A DNA stretch of 64,000 bases from the NCBI RefSeq assembly GCF_030209435.1, contig NZ_JARVRX010000004.1, forward strand, positions 62,001 through 126,000, in the 5' to 3' direction. The notes under the pieces were generated by a model. It did no database searches. It saw only the letters and a program-made list of their open reading frames with translations, and had not been told where the DNA came from. Every line of letters starts with the position of its first letter. The first letter of the stretch is position 1. Origin of the DNA: Mycolicibacterium sp. lyk4-40-TYG-92 (GTDB lineage Bacteria > Actinomycetota > Actinomycetes > Mycobacteriales > Mycobacteriaceae). Of the stretch, positions 24,882 through 34,270 are shown piece by piece. Both the position numbers and the translations under genes were made by a program.

Positions 24882-25972
24882 CAGTGGCGTCCCGTCAGCG
24901 GCTCGTACAGGGCGCGAAGTGCAGCCTGCTGTTGGGTGTCGCAATTGCCGGCCAATGCCGTCGCAGTCTGCTGCCGCAGCGCCGCCAAACCTCCGTCCCG
25001 ACGGAGCGCCGTGATCGCGGTGACCAGATCCTCGGGGCGATCGAGCATCACCGGTAAGTCCACGCCGTGCAGATAGGCACGGCGACGTGCGACGACGGGC
25101 AACCCCATGCCTGCAGCCTCCATGATGGAAATCGGAAATCCTTCCCACGACGCCGTGTGCAGGTAGAGATCGCACCCAGCCATCACATCGAGGGCCTCAC
25201 TACGAGGTAGCCAACCCGTCACGTCGACTCCGTGTGACCGGAGCACATCGACGTCCTCATCGCTGCCGCCACCGATCCAGGTGGCCTCCAGGCCGCCGTG
25301 CACCTGGGCTGCGGCACGGAACGCCTCGGCGAAGAACCGTGGATCCTTTTGTGGGCCGAGGCGTCCGTTGCCCACGATCCGCAACGTGGGATCGGTCGCG
25401 GAACGTCCGGTTTGCGGTAACCCGGGCGGTTGTACGTTCGGTACCGTCACCACGCGCGGCGAGCTCAACGGCCATCTGGAGAGCTCGGCCTCACGCGGTG
25501 AGCATGCGGCGTAGGCGGAAGTGTTGAACGACAACAACCATTCGAGCAAGCGAAATCCCTGCCGCACCGCCCAGGACACGTCGAGCCGTTCGAACGAGTA
25601 GCAGTGCGGCGTGTAGACCAGTGGGCGCCCGTTGGTTCTGCGCACCGCGGCGCGCACGTACGCGCCGGCCATGCTCGAGTGCGCGTGCACGATGCAGCTG
25701 GCGTGGGCGTCGCGCAGGAATCGCCGAAGGAATCGGATACGCGCGACGGTGCCCGCCGGCAGCTCCGTCTTCGTCGTGAAGTACGTCAACTCGTCGATGT
25801 CGAGCCGCGCCTCGTCGCGAAACGAGAAGACAAGGTGATGCTGGGCCTCGGGGTAGTTGCGGACAAAATCCCCAATCGCTGACGCGGTACCGCTGGCAAA
25901 TGATTCCGCGACGTGGATGATCGACGGACGCCGGCTGGCCACGATGCCCAACGAGGAGTTGGGGTCAGCCAC
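24881..25972 (-). CDS. GT4 family glycosyltransferase
   Basis: A 363-residue GT-B enzyme with an N-terminal acceptor domain (SIIHVAESFASGT, IVHAHSSMAGAYVRAAVRR) and a C-terminal donor domain (LRIVGNGRLGPQKDPRFFAEAF, TASWEGFPISIMEAAGMGLPVV with the EX7E pair). GTG 25972 was taken because homology begins there; the frame stays open to 26203. It is the first gene of a two-gene minus-strand operon. A complex palindrome at 25997-26028 sits just upstream. Confidence 0.9.
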   Translation of the reverse strand: MADPNSSLGIVASRRPSIIHVAESFASGTASAIGDFVRNYPEAQHHLVFSFRDEARLDIDELTYFTTKTELPAGTVARIRFLRRFLRDAHASCIVHAHSSMAGAYVRAAVRRTNGRPLVYTPHCYSFERLDVSWAVRQGFRLLEWLLSFNTSAYAACSPREAELSRWPLSSPRVVTVPNVQPPGLPQTGRSATDPTLRIVGNGRLGPQKDPRFFAEAFRAAAQVHGGLEATWIGGGSDEDVDVLRSHGVDVTGWLPRSEALDVMAGCDLYLHTASWEGFPISIMEAAGMGLPVVARRRAYLHGVDLPVMLDRPEDLVTAITALRRDGGLAALRQQTATALAGNCDTQQQAALRALYEPLTGRH

Positions 25973-26322
25973 TTTTGCGCCTCCGAACGTGAATTTAGCA
26001 AAGTCTAGAGCGATTGCTCTATTTTGCTTACGGTAACCGCTCTCGGTGCGATGGTCCAGTTGAATCCGGCGTGCGGCGTGGCGGTTTCCGGTGATAAAGC
26101 CCATATTCACGCCGATTTGCCGCACCTCGTCGCGAACTCTCTGAAACAACCATGGAGCCTTCGGGTTGCCGTCCGGTTGTGCTCGATGTTTGATATGGCA
26201 CATTCAGCGAACTTCTGAGGCTCGTGAGTGTGTATCGTGGAGCGCGGCGGCGTCCGGTTGTCTGCGGACTTTGTCGCCAGTCGACTACACGGCACTTTGC
26301 ATCACAGAGGGGGCTCTGGTTC
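25973..26322. other. Divergent control region between glycosyltransferase and hydrolase
   Basis: An AT-richer gap of about 350 bases with no gene seen apart from a possible N-terminal extension of the hydrolase from GTG 26224. It contains the palindrome at 25997-26028. Confidence 0.45.
25997..26028. promoter_or_regulatory. Two-part nested palindrome upstream of the glycosyltransferase operon
   Basis: The inner arms TAGAGC and GCTCTA flank GATT (26006-26021). The outer arms AGCAAA (25997-26002) and TTTGCT (26023-26028) extend the symmetry, with a 3-versus-1 base bulge. This could be a dimer operator or an mRNA hairpin. Confidence 0.45.
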
Positions 26323-28095
26323 GTGGACGAGGAAGCTGCTCATACGCAGCCGACATGGTTCGGCCCCGAAACGGCACCCCTGTACGGAGTCGTCCACGTT
26401 CCGGCAGGACGACGTGCGCGCGGCGGCATCGTGATCTGCCCACCATTGGGCAAGGAGCACGTCGACACCTACCGCGGACTCAGACTGCTGGCTCAAGAGT
26501 TGTGCGCGCGAGGGTTCATGGTGCTGCGGTTCGACTATCGCGCCACGGGTGACTCCGCCGGGGCGCTCGGGGCGGACTCGGCGCTGAGCGACTATCAGGA
26601 CAGTATTCGTACCGCGGCGCAGTATCTGCGCACCGCCGGCGTGACGCGGATCGGCGTGATCGGGCTCCGGATGGGCGCCATGCTCGCTGCCACCGTCGTA
26701 TCCGATCTCGACGGGTTGGCCGCATTGGTCCTGTGGGACCCCGTTCTCGACGGTCGCCGATATCTTCGCGAGCAGCGGACGCTGTACAAGATGACGGTCG
26801 GTGCCGACCTCGTCGACGTCGAACGCGAGTCGATTCTGGGTACGACGTTCTCGCCGGAATGCGCACAACGCCTCAAAGGTATCCAGATGCCGGACTCGCT
26901 GAGCGCTGCCGTTCCGACGCTCATCGTCGCCAGGCCCGAGCGCGTAGAGGAACCGAAGATCAAGGCGCTGATGGCGAATGGCAACTGTGAGCTGGCGGCG
27001 GTCGTCGGCCAGCCCGAGTATGTCGAGCCGGTGACGTTCGTGGTGCAGATCCCGGTGGCAACGCTGACTCTGATCGCAGAATGGCTCCATCAGGCCATGG
27101 GCACCGGCGCCGAGGTGGTGTCGCCGGTCATCGCCCGCCGCGCACAGGTAGCCAAGCTGCCGGATGGACGCGCGATCGTCGAAACGCTGGACGAGCTGGG
27201 GCCCAATCGGTTGTTCGCCATCAGGACAGCGCTGGCCGATGCGCCACCGGACACACCGACGTTGCTCATCCACAACACCGCATGTGAACATCGCGTCGGC
27301 TCGGGGCGGGTATGGACCGACACCGCACGTGAACTTGCCGCACACGGCCTGGCCGCGGTGCGCTACGACCGCCGCGGTACCGGTGACACCGGTTGGGCCA
27401 CAGCCGAATTCGCGACGATCTATTCGCCGGAATCCAACGCCGATGTGCATGATGCGATGGTGGCGACCGGACTACCCGCAGAGCGCCTGATGATGACGGG
27501 GATCTGCTCCGGTGCGTGGAACTCGGCGATCGGTGCGATCAGGTACGGCGCCCGCGCGGTGGTGCTGGTCAATGCGATCCTCTTCAGCGTGCGCCACAAG
27601 GCCATCGGACCCGAGAAGCTGATCGGCATGACGCCACCGAATCCTGGCGTGGAGCCCGCCCCGGAGCCTCGCACGTTGGAAGCCCGTCTCAAGAGACTGG
27701 TCAGGCGGTGGTTGCCGTATCGACTCTGGCTGTTGATGGGCCGAGTCGGCTTGACCGAAGTGCCAGAAGTCCTACTGACGGCTTTGGGGCGTCAGGGCAT
27801 CGTCGTCGACATGGTGATGTCGCCGGAGGACCAGGCGTGGTTCGACAAACAACGCGGGTCGCAAGGGATTGCACGGCTCGAGCGTCGTGGCTGGGCGCCG
27901 ACGATCACGCGCGCGCCGAGCGGCGATCACCCGCTACTGCAGCGGGACATACAAAATGTCGCGAGTGCGCGGATTTTGGCTGTCGCGCAGCGCGAGTTTG
28001 CTGAACTCCTGCCAGAATCGGTTGGTGGCGATGCTCGACCTGCCGCGTTGCATCGCAACGCTGATCCTCCCGCGCCCTGCTGTGAGCGACGGTGA
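26323..28095 (+). CDS. Tandem alpha/beta hydrolase protein of the EPS cluster
   Basis: A 590-residue cytoplasmic protein with two alpha/beta hydrolase units in a row. Unit 1 (about residues 25-270) has ICPPLGKEHVDTYRGLRLLA and RFDYRATGDSAG; unit 2 (about 300-560) has LLIHNTACEHRVGSGRVW and RYDRRGTGDTGW. The nucleophile elbow of unit 1 reads GLRMGA (Arg where Ser is expected) and that of unit 2 GICSGA (Cys). This double layout recalls the exosortase/EPS-associated hydrolases. GTG 26323 follows AGAGGGGG (26306-26313); GTG 26224 is an alternative. It overlaps the flippase start in a GTGA. Confidence 0.8.
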   Translation: MDEEAAHTQPTWFGPETAPLYGVVHVPAGRRARGGIVICPPLGKEHVDTYRGLRLLAQELCARGFMVLRFDYRATGDSAGALGADSALSDYQDSIRTAAQYLRTAGVTRIGVIGLRMGAMLAATVVSDLDGLAALVLWDPVLDGRRYLREQRTLYKMTVGADLVDVERESILGTTFSPECAQRLKGIQMPDSLSAAVPTLIVARPERVEEPKIKALMANGNCELAAVVGQPEYVEPVTFVVQIPVATLTLIAEWLHQAMGTGAEVVSPVIARRAQVAKLPDGRAIVETLDELGPNRLFAIRTALADAPPDTPTLLIHNTACEHRVGSGRVWTDTARELAAHGLAAVRYDRRGTGDTGWATAEFATIYSPESNADVHDAMVATGLPAERLMMTGICSGAWNSAIGAIRYGARAVVLVNAILFSVRHKAIGPEKLIGMTPPNPGVEPAPEPRTLEARLKRLVRRWLPYRLWLLMGRVGLTEVPEVLLTALGRQGIVVDMVMSPEDQAWFDKQRGSQGIARLERRGWAPTITRAPSGDHPLLQRDIQNVASARILAVAQREFAELLPESVGGDARPAALHRNADPPAPCCERR

Positions 28096-29663
28096 CCATC
28101 GGAATGAGAAGTAGGCGGCGTGACGCGATTGAGCGTGTGGAACCTGGCGGCCAAGTGACGGCCACGGGCAGTAGTGGGCCTGGCGCGTCCGCGCACGCTG
28201 ATGCAGACAAGCTCCGGCGGAACGAACAGCACGCGGCCGCCGGACGAAACACCGTCGCGTTGCTGTTGAGCCGCCTCGCGATCGCCCTGATGGGATGGTC
28301 GGGAACCGTCCTGATCGCCCGGCTGCTGTCGCCGACGGACTGGGGCGTGTTCTCGTTCGTCTTCGGACTTCTCGGGATGATGTCGATCGTCACCGATCTC
28401 GGCGTGGGCCGGGTGGTGCTCGGCAGACTGCTGGAAGCAGATGACGAAGACGCTGACGTGTTCGCCAGTTCGTTTGTCGGGCTGCGAGCGGCGTTGGGGC
28501 TACTCGGATACGGCATCGCCGTCGGGTACGTCGTCGCGATGGGTTATTCGGGCGAGGTGATCCGAGCGACCGCCCTGGCAGGCCTCGTCGTCGTCATCGC
28601 CACACCCAGCCATGCGCTGTCCGTGCTCTACCAGAGCCGGCTGAAGATGGTGACCGTCGCGGCGGCGGAAGCGTTCGCCCAATTGGTCCAATTGGTGCTC
28701 ACCATCCTCATCGCGACAACCCACCCCGGCTTGATGATCTTCATCCTGCCTGCGATCGCGAATGAAATCGTCTCCGGCACATGGAAATTGATCGGAGTCC
28801 GGCGCGGCCGCGTGGGACCTCGGATCACCAGACAACCGCGTCTCAAGCTGTGGCGCGAGATGCTGGTGGAAGCCATTCCGCTCAGCATCGGGCTGGCCAT
28901 GATGACGCTGCTTTCCAAGATCGACATTCTGATGCTCGGCAAGCTGGATCAATTCGACTCGGTGGGTTTGTACAGCGTGGCCTACAAGTTCGCCGATGTG
29001 CTGTCGTACGCGGTTCTGGCGATCGTGACGCCGGTGGCAACCCTGTTGGTCGCGGCGTGGCCGTTGATGACCGACGAATTCCGTAGCCGAGTGCGGTCTT
29101 CGGCGGTGCTGATCGGGCTGCTGACCTGCCTTGCGGTCGCCGGTATGTGGGCATCCGGAGACGAGGTGGTGTCGCTGCTGTACGGCGAGCGGTTCGGCGT
29201 ATGCGCCGACGCCGTCCGCATGCTGTTGGTCGGGGCCGTGTTCGCGGCGCTGTCGCACCTCATCCTCGTTGCTCTCGTGTCGGCCGCGCGACAGCGGGCC
29301 TATCCGTGGGTGGCAGGCGGTGCACTGGTGCTCAACGTCGTGCTGAATGTGTATCTGATCCCGCGGTTCTCGTACAACGGTTCGGCCGGAGCCACGGTCG
29401 TGACCGAGATCGTCATGTTCGTCGCGATGTGGGTACTGGCGGCCCGGACCATTCCGATCGACCGACTGATGCCGGTCGCCAAATTGCTGCTGATCGTCGC
29501 GCTGACGGTCGGGGTGTGCGCACTCACCGACGTCCTGCAGGGGTACGTGTCGTGGGTGGCCGTCGCGGCGTGCGCGGTCGCGCTGTTCGTCGGTGGTGCG
29601 TTCGCGCTGAGACTGATCGACCTCCAGCTGTTGTCGCGGCTGCGGCGTGCGCGAGCGGTGTGA
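28092..29663 (+). CDS. Wzx-like oligosaccharide flippase
   Basis: A 523-residue membrane protein with about 14 helices and the start pattern of MOP/MATE-fold polysaccharide flippases (LLLSRLAIALMGWSGTVLIARLLSPTDWGVFSF). The mid-helix region LLSKIDILMLGKLDQFDSVGLYSVAYK is also characteristic. It would flip the polyprenyl-linked repeat unit across the inner membrane. GTG 28092 overlaps the previous stop by four bases, and its own stop overlaps the next GTG. A hydrophilic leader of about 50 residues is odd, so a later start is possible. Confidence 0.9.
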   Translation: MTIGMRSRRRDAIERVEPGGQVTATGSSGPGASAHADADKLRRNEQHAAAGRNTVALLLSRLAIALMGWSGTVLIARLLSPTDWGVFSFVFGLLGMMSIVTDLGVGRVVLGRLLEADDEDADVFASSFVGLRAALGLLGYGIAVGYVVAMGYSGEVIRATALAGLVVVIATPSHALSVLYQSRLKMVTVAAAEAFAQLVQLVLTILIATTHPGLMIFILPAIANEIVSGTWKLIGVRRGRVGPRITRQPRLKLWREMLVEAIPLSIGLAMMTLLSKIDILMLGKLDQFDSVGLYSVAYKFADVLSYAVLAIVTPVATLLVAAWPLMTDEFRSRVRSSAVLIGLLTCLAVAGMWASGDEVVSLLYGERFGVCADAVRMLLVGAVFAALSHLILVALVSAARQRAYPWVAGGALVLNVVLNVYLIPRFSYNGSAGATVVTEIVMFVAMWVLAARTIPIDRLMPVAKLLLIVALTVGVCALTDVLQGYVSWVAVAACAVALFVGGAFALRLIDLQLLSRLRRARAV

Positions 29664-30760
29664 CCATGGCATCTATCGTCTTCGTCAACCGGGCCGGGCG
29701 GGTCTCCGGCGCGGAAGTCGTTCTGCTGCGGTTGATTCAAGCCGCCCGCGAACGCGGCGATCACGTCCGCGTGATCAGCCCGGTGGGCGTCCTCGCCGAC
29801 CGGCTACCCGATGACGTCGCGCACATCGAGATCGACGAACTCGACCTGGGCGGCGCCTCGGGGGTGGCCCGGATGATGGCGCTGGGCACCTTGGCGCGCC
29901 GCTGGATCCGCGCGGCGGCAGTGATCCGCCGCGCCGTCGATGCAGACGACGTGGTCATTGTGAACTCTCTACTGGCGCTGCCGGCCGCGCGCTTCGCCAG
30001 GCTGCGGCAAGGAGTGTCATGGCTCGTCCACGACACCATCGACGAAGCCAAGCAGCGCGCCATGGTCCGGATCGGCCGGCCTGCCATCCGCCGTGCCGTG
30101 GCGGTGTCGCCACCGACGGCTGCGCCCGTGCAACAGCTCGGGTTTGACGTATCGGTCTCCCCGTTGGGCGTCGACATCCCGGGCGTACTTGCACAGCGCC
30201 GGGCTCGTCCGCAACCGGTGGTCGGCATCATGGGCGTCATCACGCCGTGGAAAGGTCACCAGGTGCTGCTCCAGGCGCTGACCAAGGTTCCCGGGGTGCA
30301 GTGTGAGGTGGCGGGCAGCGCATTCCACGCCGACGCTGACTACCTTGCTGAGCTGCAACGATTTTCGGACGCGCAATTGGACGGCCGGGTGCGCTTCCTC
30401 GGTCATGTCGATCCGGTCGCGACGATGCTCAACTGGGACATCTTGGTCAACGCCAGTACCTCGCCCGAAGCCGGCCCGATCGTGGCGCTCGAGGCGATGA
30501 GCGTCGGCGTGCCCGTGATTGCCACCGACCATGGCGGTAGCAGTTGGCTGTTGCGCGATGGCGCCGGCGTGCTGGTCCCCGTGGGCGATGCCGAAGCGCT
30601 GGGCACGGCGATCATCGACGTGCTCGAAAATCGTTCCGGCGTAGCCGAAATGGTCGAGGTAGCCTACGAGCGGGTCTGTGCCGACCACGACGCGAGACGG
30701 GCGTTTCCTGCGATGCTCGAGGCGCTGTTGCCCGACGGGCTCCGCGCGGTCAGGCGATGA
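29660..30760 (+). CDS. GT4 family glycosyltransferase
   Basis: A 366-residue GT-B enzyme: NRAGRVSGAEVVLLRLIQAA at the N-terminus and VVGIMGVITPWKGHQVLLQAL in the donor half. The EX7E region is STSPEAGPIVALEAMSVGVPVI. GTG 29660 overlaps the flippase stop (GTGA); ATG 29666 is the alternative. It is the third gene of a plus-strand operon (hydrolase, flippase, transferase). Its last 11 bases overlap the convergent beta-helix gene. Confidence 0.9.
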   Translation: MTMASIVFVNRAGRVSGAEVVLLRLIQAARERGDHVRVISPVGVLADRLPDDVAHIEIDELDLGGASGVARMMALGTLARRWIRAAAVIRRAVDADDVVIVNSLLALPAARFARLRQGVSWLVHDTIDEAKQRAMVRIGRPAIRRAVAVSPPTAAPVQQLGFDVSVSPLGVDIPGVLAQRRARPQPVVGIMGVITPWKGHQVLLQALTKVPGVQCEVAGSAFHADADYLAELQRFSDAQLDGRVRFLGHVDPVATMLNWDILVNASTSPEAGPIVALEAMSVGVPVIATDHGGSSWLLRDGAGVLVPVGDAEALGTAIIDVLENRSGVAEMVEVAYERVCADHDARRAFPAMLEALLPDGLRAVRR

Positions 30761-32771
30761 TCGTCGTGCCACCCATGGTGATGCCGCTCGCGCTGTAGCT
30801 CCCGCTGGGCGTGTTGGTGTAGAAGATCGGCAGCGTGGTCTTGTCGAAGCTGATGCTCTTGAAGATGATGCCGTTCATGCTCGACCCGGTCTCCTGGATC
30901 AGGCCGATCTCCCGCTGCGCCGTGAGCGGTGTTCCGGTCACCGAAATGTTCTCGATGGTCACGCCGGTCACCGGCTGGGCCGCATTGCCGGCGTAGACGA
31001 GGATGGCCCCGTGCACCACGGCTGAGTTGTAATTCGCGCCAGTCACGGTGCCGCCGTTGACGACTACGTTGGACACACCCATCGTGTCGTAGCTGGGTTC
31101 AGAAGCGATGTAGATCCCGGCGCCGTTGGTGTTCGAGACCTTGATGTTGTTGTACGTGATGTTCTGTCCGCCCACCACGGTCACACCGCGACCCCAGGTC
31201 GTTCCGTTGACGATCGGGTTGTTGATCGTGATGTTGGAGCAGATGGTTCCGTCATGGATGTAGGACACCACTGACACTCCGTCGTCGCCGGTGTTGTTCG
31301 TGACCGGGTTGTTGACGACGCCGTCGTGAGCGCCGCCCGTCATCGAAATTCCGTCCGCGCGTGAATTGTTCACCGTAATGTCGGTCAGGTTGAACCAGCC
31401 GGCGCCCAGGACGTATACCCCGGCACCGGCGGCGCCGTTGATTGTGACGTTGCTGACCGAGGCGTAATTGCCTTCGATCACGAGCTTGTGCTGTTCATCG
31501 GCGTAGTAGCGGGGGCCGGTCAGGTTGGCGCCGAGCGTCAGATTGCTCATGGTGACGTGGTCGGAGAGAATCTCGACCGCCGACGTCGCGTCGTTCGTGG
31601 CCTGGAGCGTCGCGCCATTGCCGTTGATGGTCAGCCCAGAGACGGTGATCTGCAGAACGCCCGAGTGGTAGAAGGTCTTTGGGGCCAGCGTCAGTGTCGA
31701 ACCCGGCTTGAGATTGCTGAATACGTCCTGGAGTACAGCGGTGCTGTCACCCGTGATCGGCGTCGCCAGAACCGGCACGGTGACGGTCTCGGACACTTTG
31801 GACGAGCCACTGCTGGCGAGGACGGTGAAGCTGGAGGTGTTCGCGTTCGCCGACACGGCGGAAAGGTCCCGTGCCAGCTGAGTCGGCGTATAGGTGAAGG
31901 TGCCGTCTGCGTTCACCGTGACCGTCCCGTAGGTCGGCGCTGAGGACACGGTGTACGTGACCGTGCCGGTGCCGCGGTTGGTCACATTGAGCGATCCGGA
32001 GACGGCGCCCGTCGTGGAATCCGGCGTACCCACGGTCGGCGTGCCCGCGACGAGTGAGCTGCGGGTCGTCTTGATGGCGGTGACCGGTTTGAGCAGGGTG
32101 GTGAGCGACGTCGTGCTCGTGTCCGTTGCGGCTGTTGGTGTGGGCTGAGGGGCAGCGGTGGTTTGGCTCGTGTTGGCGACCGGTTGGCTCGATGTCGTCG
32201 GGGATTGTGCTGTGGGCACCGTGCTCTGCGGCTGGCTGGACGCGCGTCGCGTCCACGCGGCGATGGCCCACGCGATCGGCGTACCGATGGGCGCGGAAGG
32301 CGCCGCTCCGTTGGACAACGGACCAGTAGGCGTGGTCACGGTTGCGGCAGCGGGCAACTGCGCTGCGGGAGTGCTGATGGCGGTTGAAATCAATTCCACC
32401 TGTACTGATTTCGGGGTGGCGGCCGCTGCGCGTGGTGCCGCCGAGGCTGGTCGCAATGACACGGTCTTGGGTGGCGTCACCACCGCGGCGGGATTCTGCT
32501 GCGGCACCCGCGGGATAGCGACCGAGGCGACTGCCTGCGCGGAGCGCGCTTTCCGCGGCTCGGGCGTCTTCCCTTGGGCGCGAGATGTTTTGGCACGATG
32601 CGGCTGACCACTTTCCGCCTTCGGCGAGGTGGGTTTCGGGTCGCTTTGATGCGGAGCGGTCGACGTGACCTCTGGCGCTGCCGCCGCCGTGCCCATGCCG
32701 GCGATAGCGGTACCTATGCCCAATGCAACCGCCAATGCGCCGACCCGCCCAACGCACATGGTGATGTCCAT
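30750..32771 (-). CDS. Secreted protein with disordered linker, VCBS-like repeat and beta-helix domain
   Basis: A 673-residue exported protein. A Sec signal peptide (VGALAVALGIGTAIAGMG, cleavage near AAAA) is followed by about 200 residues of Pro/Ala/Ser/Thr-rich sequence. A cadherin/VCBS-like unit comes next (GTGTVTYTVSSAPTYGTVTV ... DGTFTYTP). The last 330 residues form a right-handed beta-helix with many NVTING / GVYVLGAG / NNTGDDGVSVVSY turns. This fold is shared by polysaccharide lyases and epimerases. The catalytic residues are not certain. It is a paralogue of the protein at 33128 and probably acts on the EPS. Confidence 0.85.
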   Translation of the reverse strand: MDITMCVGRVGALAVALGIGTAIAGMGTAAAAPEVTSTAPHQSDPKPTSPKAESGQPHRAKTSRAQGKTPEPRKARSAQAVASVAIPRVPQQNPAAVVTPPKTVSLRPASAAPRAAAATPKSVQVELISTAISTPAAQLPAAATVTTPTGPLSNGAAPSAPIGTPIAWAIAAWTRRASSQPQSTVPTAQSPTTSSQPVANTSQTTAAPQPTPTAATDTSTTSLTTLLKPVTAIKTTRSSLVAGTPTVGTPDSTTGAVSGSLNVTNRGTGTVTYTVSSAPTYGTVTVNADGTFTYTPTQLARDLSAVSANANTSSFTVLASSGSSKVSETVTVPVLATPITGDSTAVLQDVFSNLKPGSTLTLAPKTFYHSGVLQITVSGLTINGNGATLQATNDATSAVEILSDHVTMSNLTLGANLTGPRYYADEQHKLVIEGNYASVSNVTINGAAGAGVYVLGAGWFNLTDITVNNSRADGISMTGGAHDGVVNNPVTNNTGDDGVSVVSYIHDGTICSNITINNPIVNGTTWGRGVTVVGGQNITYNNIKVSNTNGAGIYIASEPSYDTMGVSNVVVNGGTVTGANYNSAVVHGAILVYAGNAAQPVTGVTIENISVTGTPLTAQREIGLIQETGSSMNGIIFKSISFDKTTLPIFYTNTPSGSYSASGITMGGTTIIA

Positions 32772-33127
32772 TTGCCCGACCTCTCGACGCTTTATCGGGC
32801 CGCCAAGCTATGCGGCCGTCATTTGTCGCAACGATGATGACGAGGGTTGAGCGCAATGTGTGGCATTTCGGAAATTCATCTCAGAAGTCGCCGCTACGGC
32901 AAAATCATTCGTACTTCGCCAGAATTAGAGAATGGTGGCGCAAAATGCGTCAAATCGGCTGTATATTGCCGTTCAATACCTTTTGAATCTTTTTGCCAAA
33001 TCGTTAGTTCGCGGCTGGTTTTCAAAGCTTCGGAGAGTAACAGCTGTTACCGGAGGGCCGGCTGCAGCGCGTCGGAAATGAGGTTTGCTGCAGATGGCTG
33101 CGGCGACGTCTGCTGGGGCTGCCCGCC
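32772..33127. other. Intergenic stretch between the two beta-helix genes
   Basis: 356 bases, AT-richer than the flanks, with no gene seen. It should hold the promoter of the beta-helix gene at 32771. It includes a 14-bp palindrome at 33037-33050. Confidence 0.45.
33037..33050. repeat. Perfect 14-bp palindrome upstream of the secreted beta-helix gene
   Basis: GTAACAGCTGTTAC is perfectly symmetric. It lies 266 bp upstream of the 32771 start and 78 bp after the stop of the lipoprotein gene. It could be an operator. Confidence 0.35.
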
Positions 33128-34243
33128 CTAGATCGAGGACACGTCGATGTGCTTGCCGTCGTTGGTCCAGTTGGCCACGGTGTAGCTGCCGGCCGGCACA
33201 TTGCTGTAGAACGGCGCCACAGTCGTTGCGGTGAGGCGGATATCTGACAGGTTGATGTCGTGTATCGCGCGATCTCCGCCGTTCGTTTCATCGACAATGG
33301 CCACGTTGCGGTTCACGGTGGTGCTCGTCGCGGTGACCGCCACATTCGAGACGGTGACGTCGTGCACGAATCGGCCCTGATTCCCCGAGTACACGAGAAT
33401 GGCGCCCTGCTCGATGTCCTTGTCCCAATTGGCGCCGGTGACCGTGCCATCGGTTATCGCAACCTGTTCGACGGACCGGGTGAAGAACGGGTTGCCCTCG
33501 TTGGCGACGTACAAGCCGGCGGAACTGGTACGTGCGACTGAAAACTGCCTGATGTCAACGTTGTTGGCGCCGACCACCGTGATGCCACGTCCCCATCGGG
33601 TACTCCCGACAGTGATGTTCTTCTCGGTGATGTCATGGCAGGGCGCCGGGTCGTGGTCATAGGACACGACCGCAACACCGTCATCGCCGGTTTGATCGGT
33701 CGTGATGTTCTCGACCTGACCGAAGGCCGAGCCGCCCGTCATGTGCAGGCCGTCGGCGCGGGTACCGGTGATCGTGATATCACGGGCGACGAAATGCGTT
33801 GCGCCGCTGAAGTAGACGCCGGCACCTGCCGAGCCGGTCACCCTGACATTGCTGATGGTGGCCCGCTGCCCTTTGACGACGAGTTTGTGCTGCTGTTCGC
33901 CCATCCAGCGCTTGCCGTCGGACGGCGCCGCAAACGTCACATCGGTGATGGTGATGCCGTCACCGAGGATGTCGACAGCGGACGTCTCGTCGTTGGTCGC
34001 AGTCAACGTGGCGCCGTTGCCGTTGATCGTGACGTTGGGTGTCCGAACGGTGAGGATGCCACGGTGGTGGTAGGCCCGTGGCTCGAGCGTCAGCGTCGCG
34101 CCCGGTGCGAGCGCGTCGAACTGCGCCTGAAGCGAGGCGGTGTCGTCCCTGGGTGCGCCGTCGTCTGCGGCAGACAGGGGTTTGCAGGCGGCGACCATCA
34201 GCACCACGGCTCCCAGCGCCGCGAACATTGACCGACCTCGCAT
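33128..34243 (-). CDS. Beta-helix lipoprotein, putative polysaccharide lyase/epimerase
   Basis: A 371-residue lipoprotein: signal core FAALGAVVLMVAAC with the lipobox Cys at 20, then a right-handed beta-helix. Its turns follow the C-terminal half of the 30750 protein closely (NVTINGNGATLTATNDETSAVDI, GEQQHKLVVKG, TGSAGAGVYFSG, TGDDGVAVVSYDHD, WGRGITVVG). The conserved D-D-G and histidine positions may form a substrate groove. It follows the polymerase gene by 27 bp, so it belongs to the Wzz-Wzy operon and probably trims or modifies the chain outside the cytoplasmic membrane. Confidence 0.85.
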   Translation of the reverse strand: MRGRSMFAALGAVVLMVAACKPLSAADDGAPRDDTASLQAQFDALAPGATLTLEPRAYHHRGILTVRTPNVTINGNGATLTATNDETSAVDILGDGITITDVTFAAPSDGKRWMGEQQHKLVVKGQRATISNVRVTGSAGAGVYFSGATHFVARDITITGTRADGLHMTGGSAFGQVENITTDQTGDDGVAVVSYDHDPAPCHDITEKNITVGSTRWGRGITVVGANNVDIRQFSVARTSSAGLYVANEGNPFFTRSVEQVAITDGTVTGANWDKDIEQGAILVYSGNQGRFVHDVTVSNVAVTATSTTVNRNVAIVDETNGGDRAIHDINLSDIRLTATTVAPFYSNVPAGSYTVANWTNDGKHIDVSSI

Positions 34244-34270
34244 GGAGCATCCCCTCTCAGACGACTGCGG

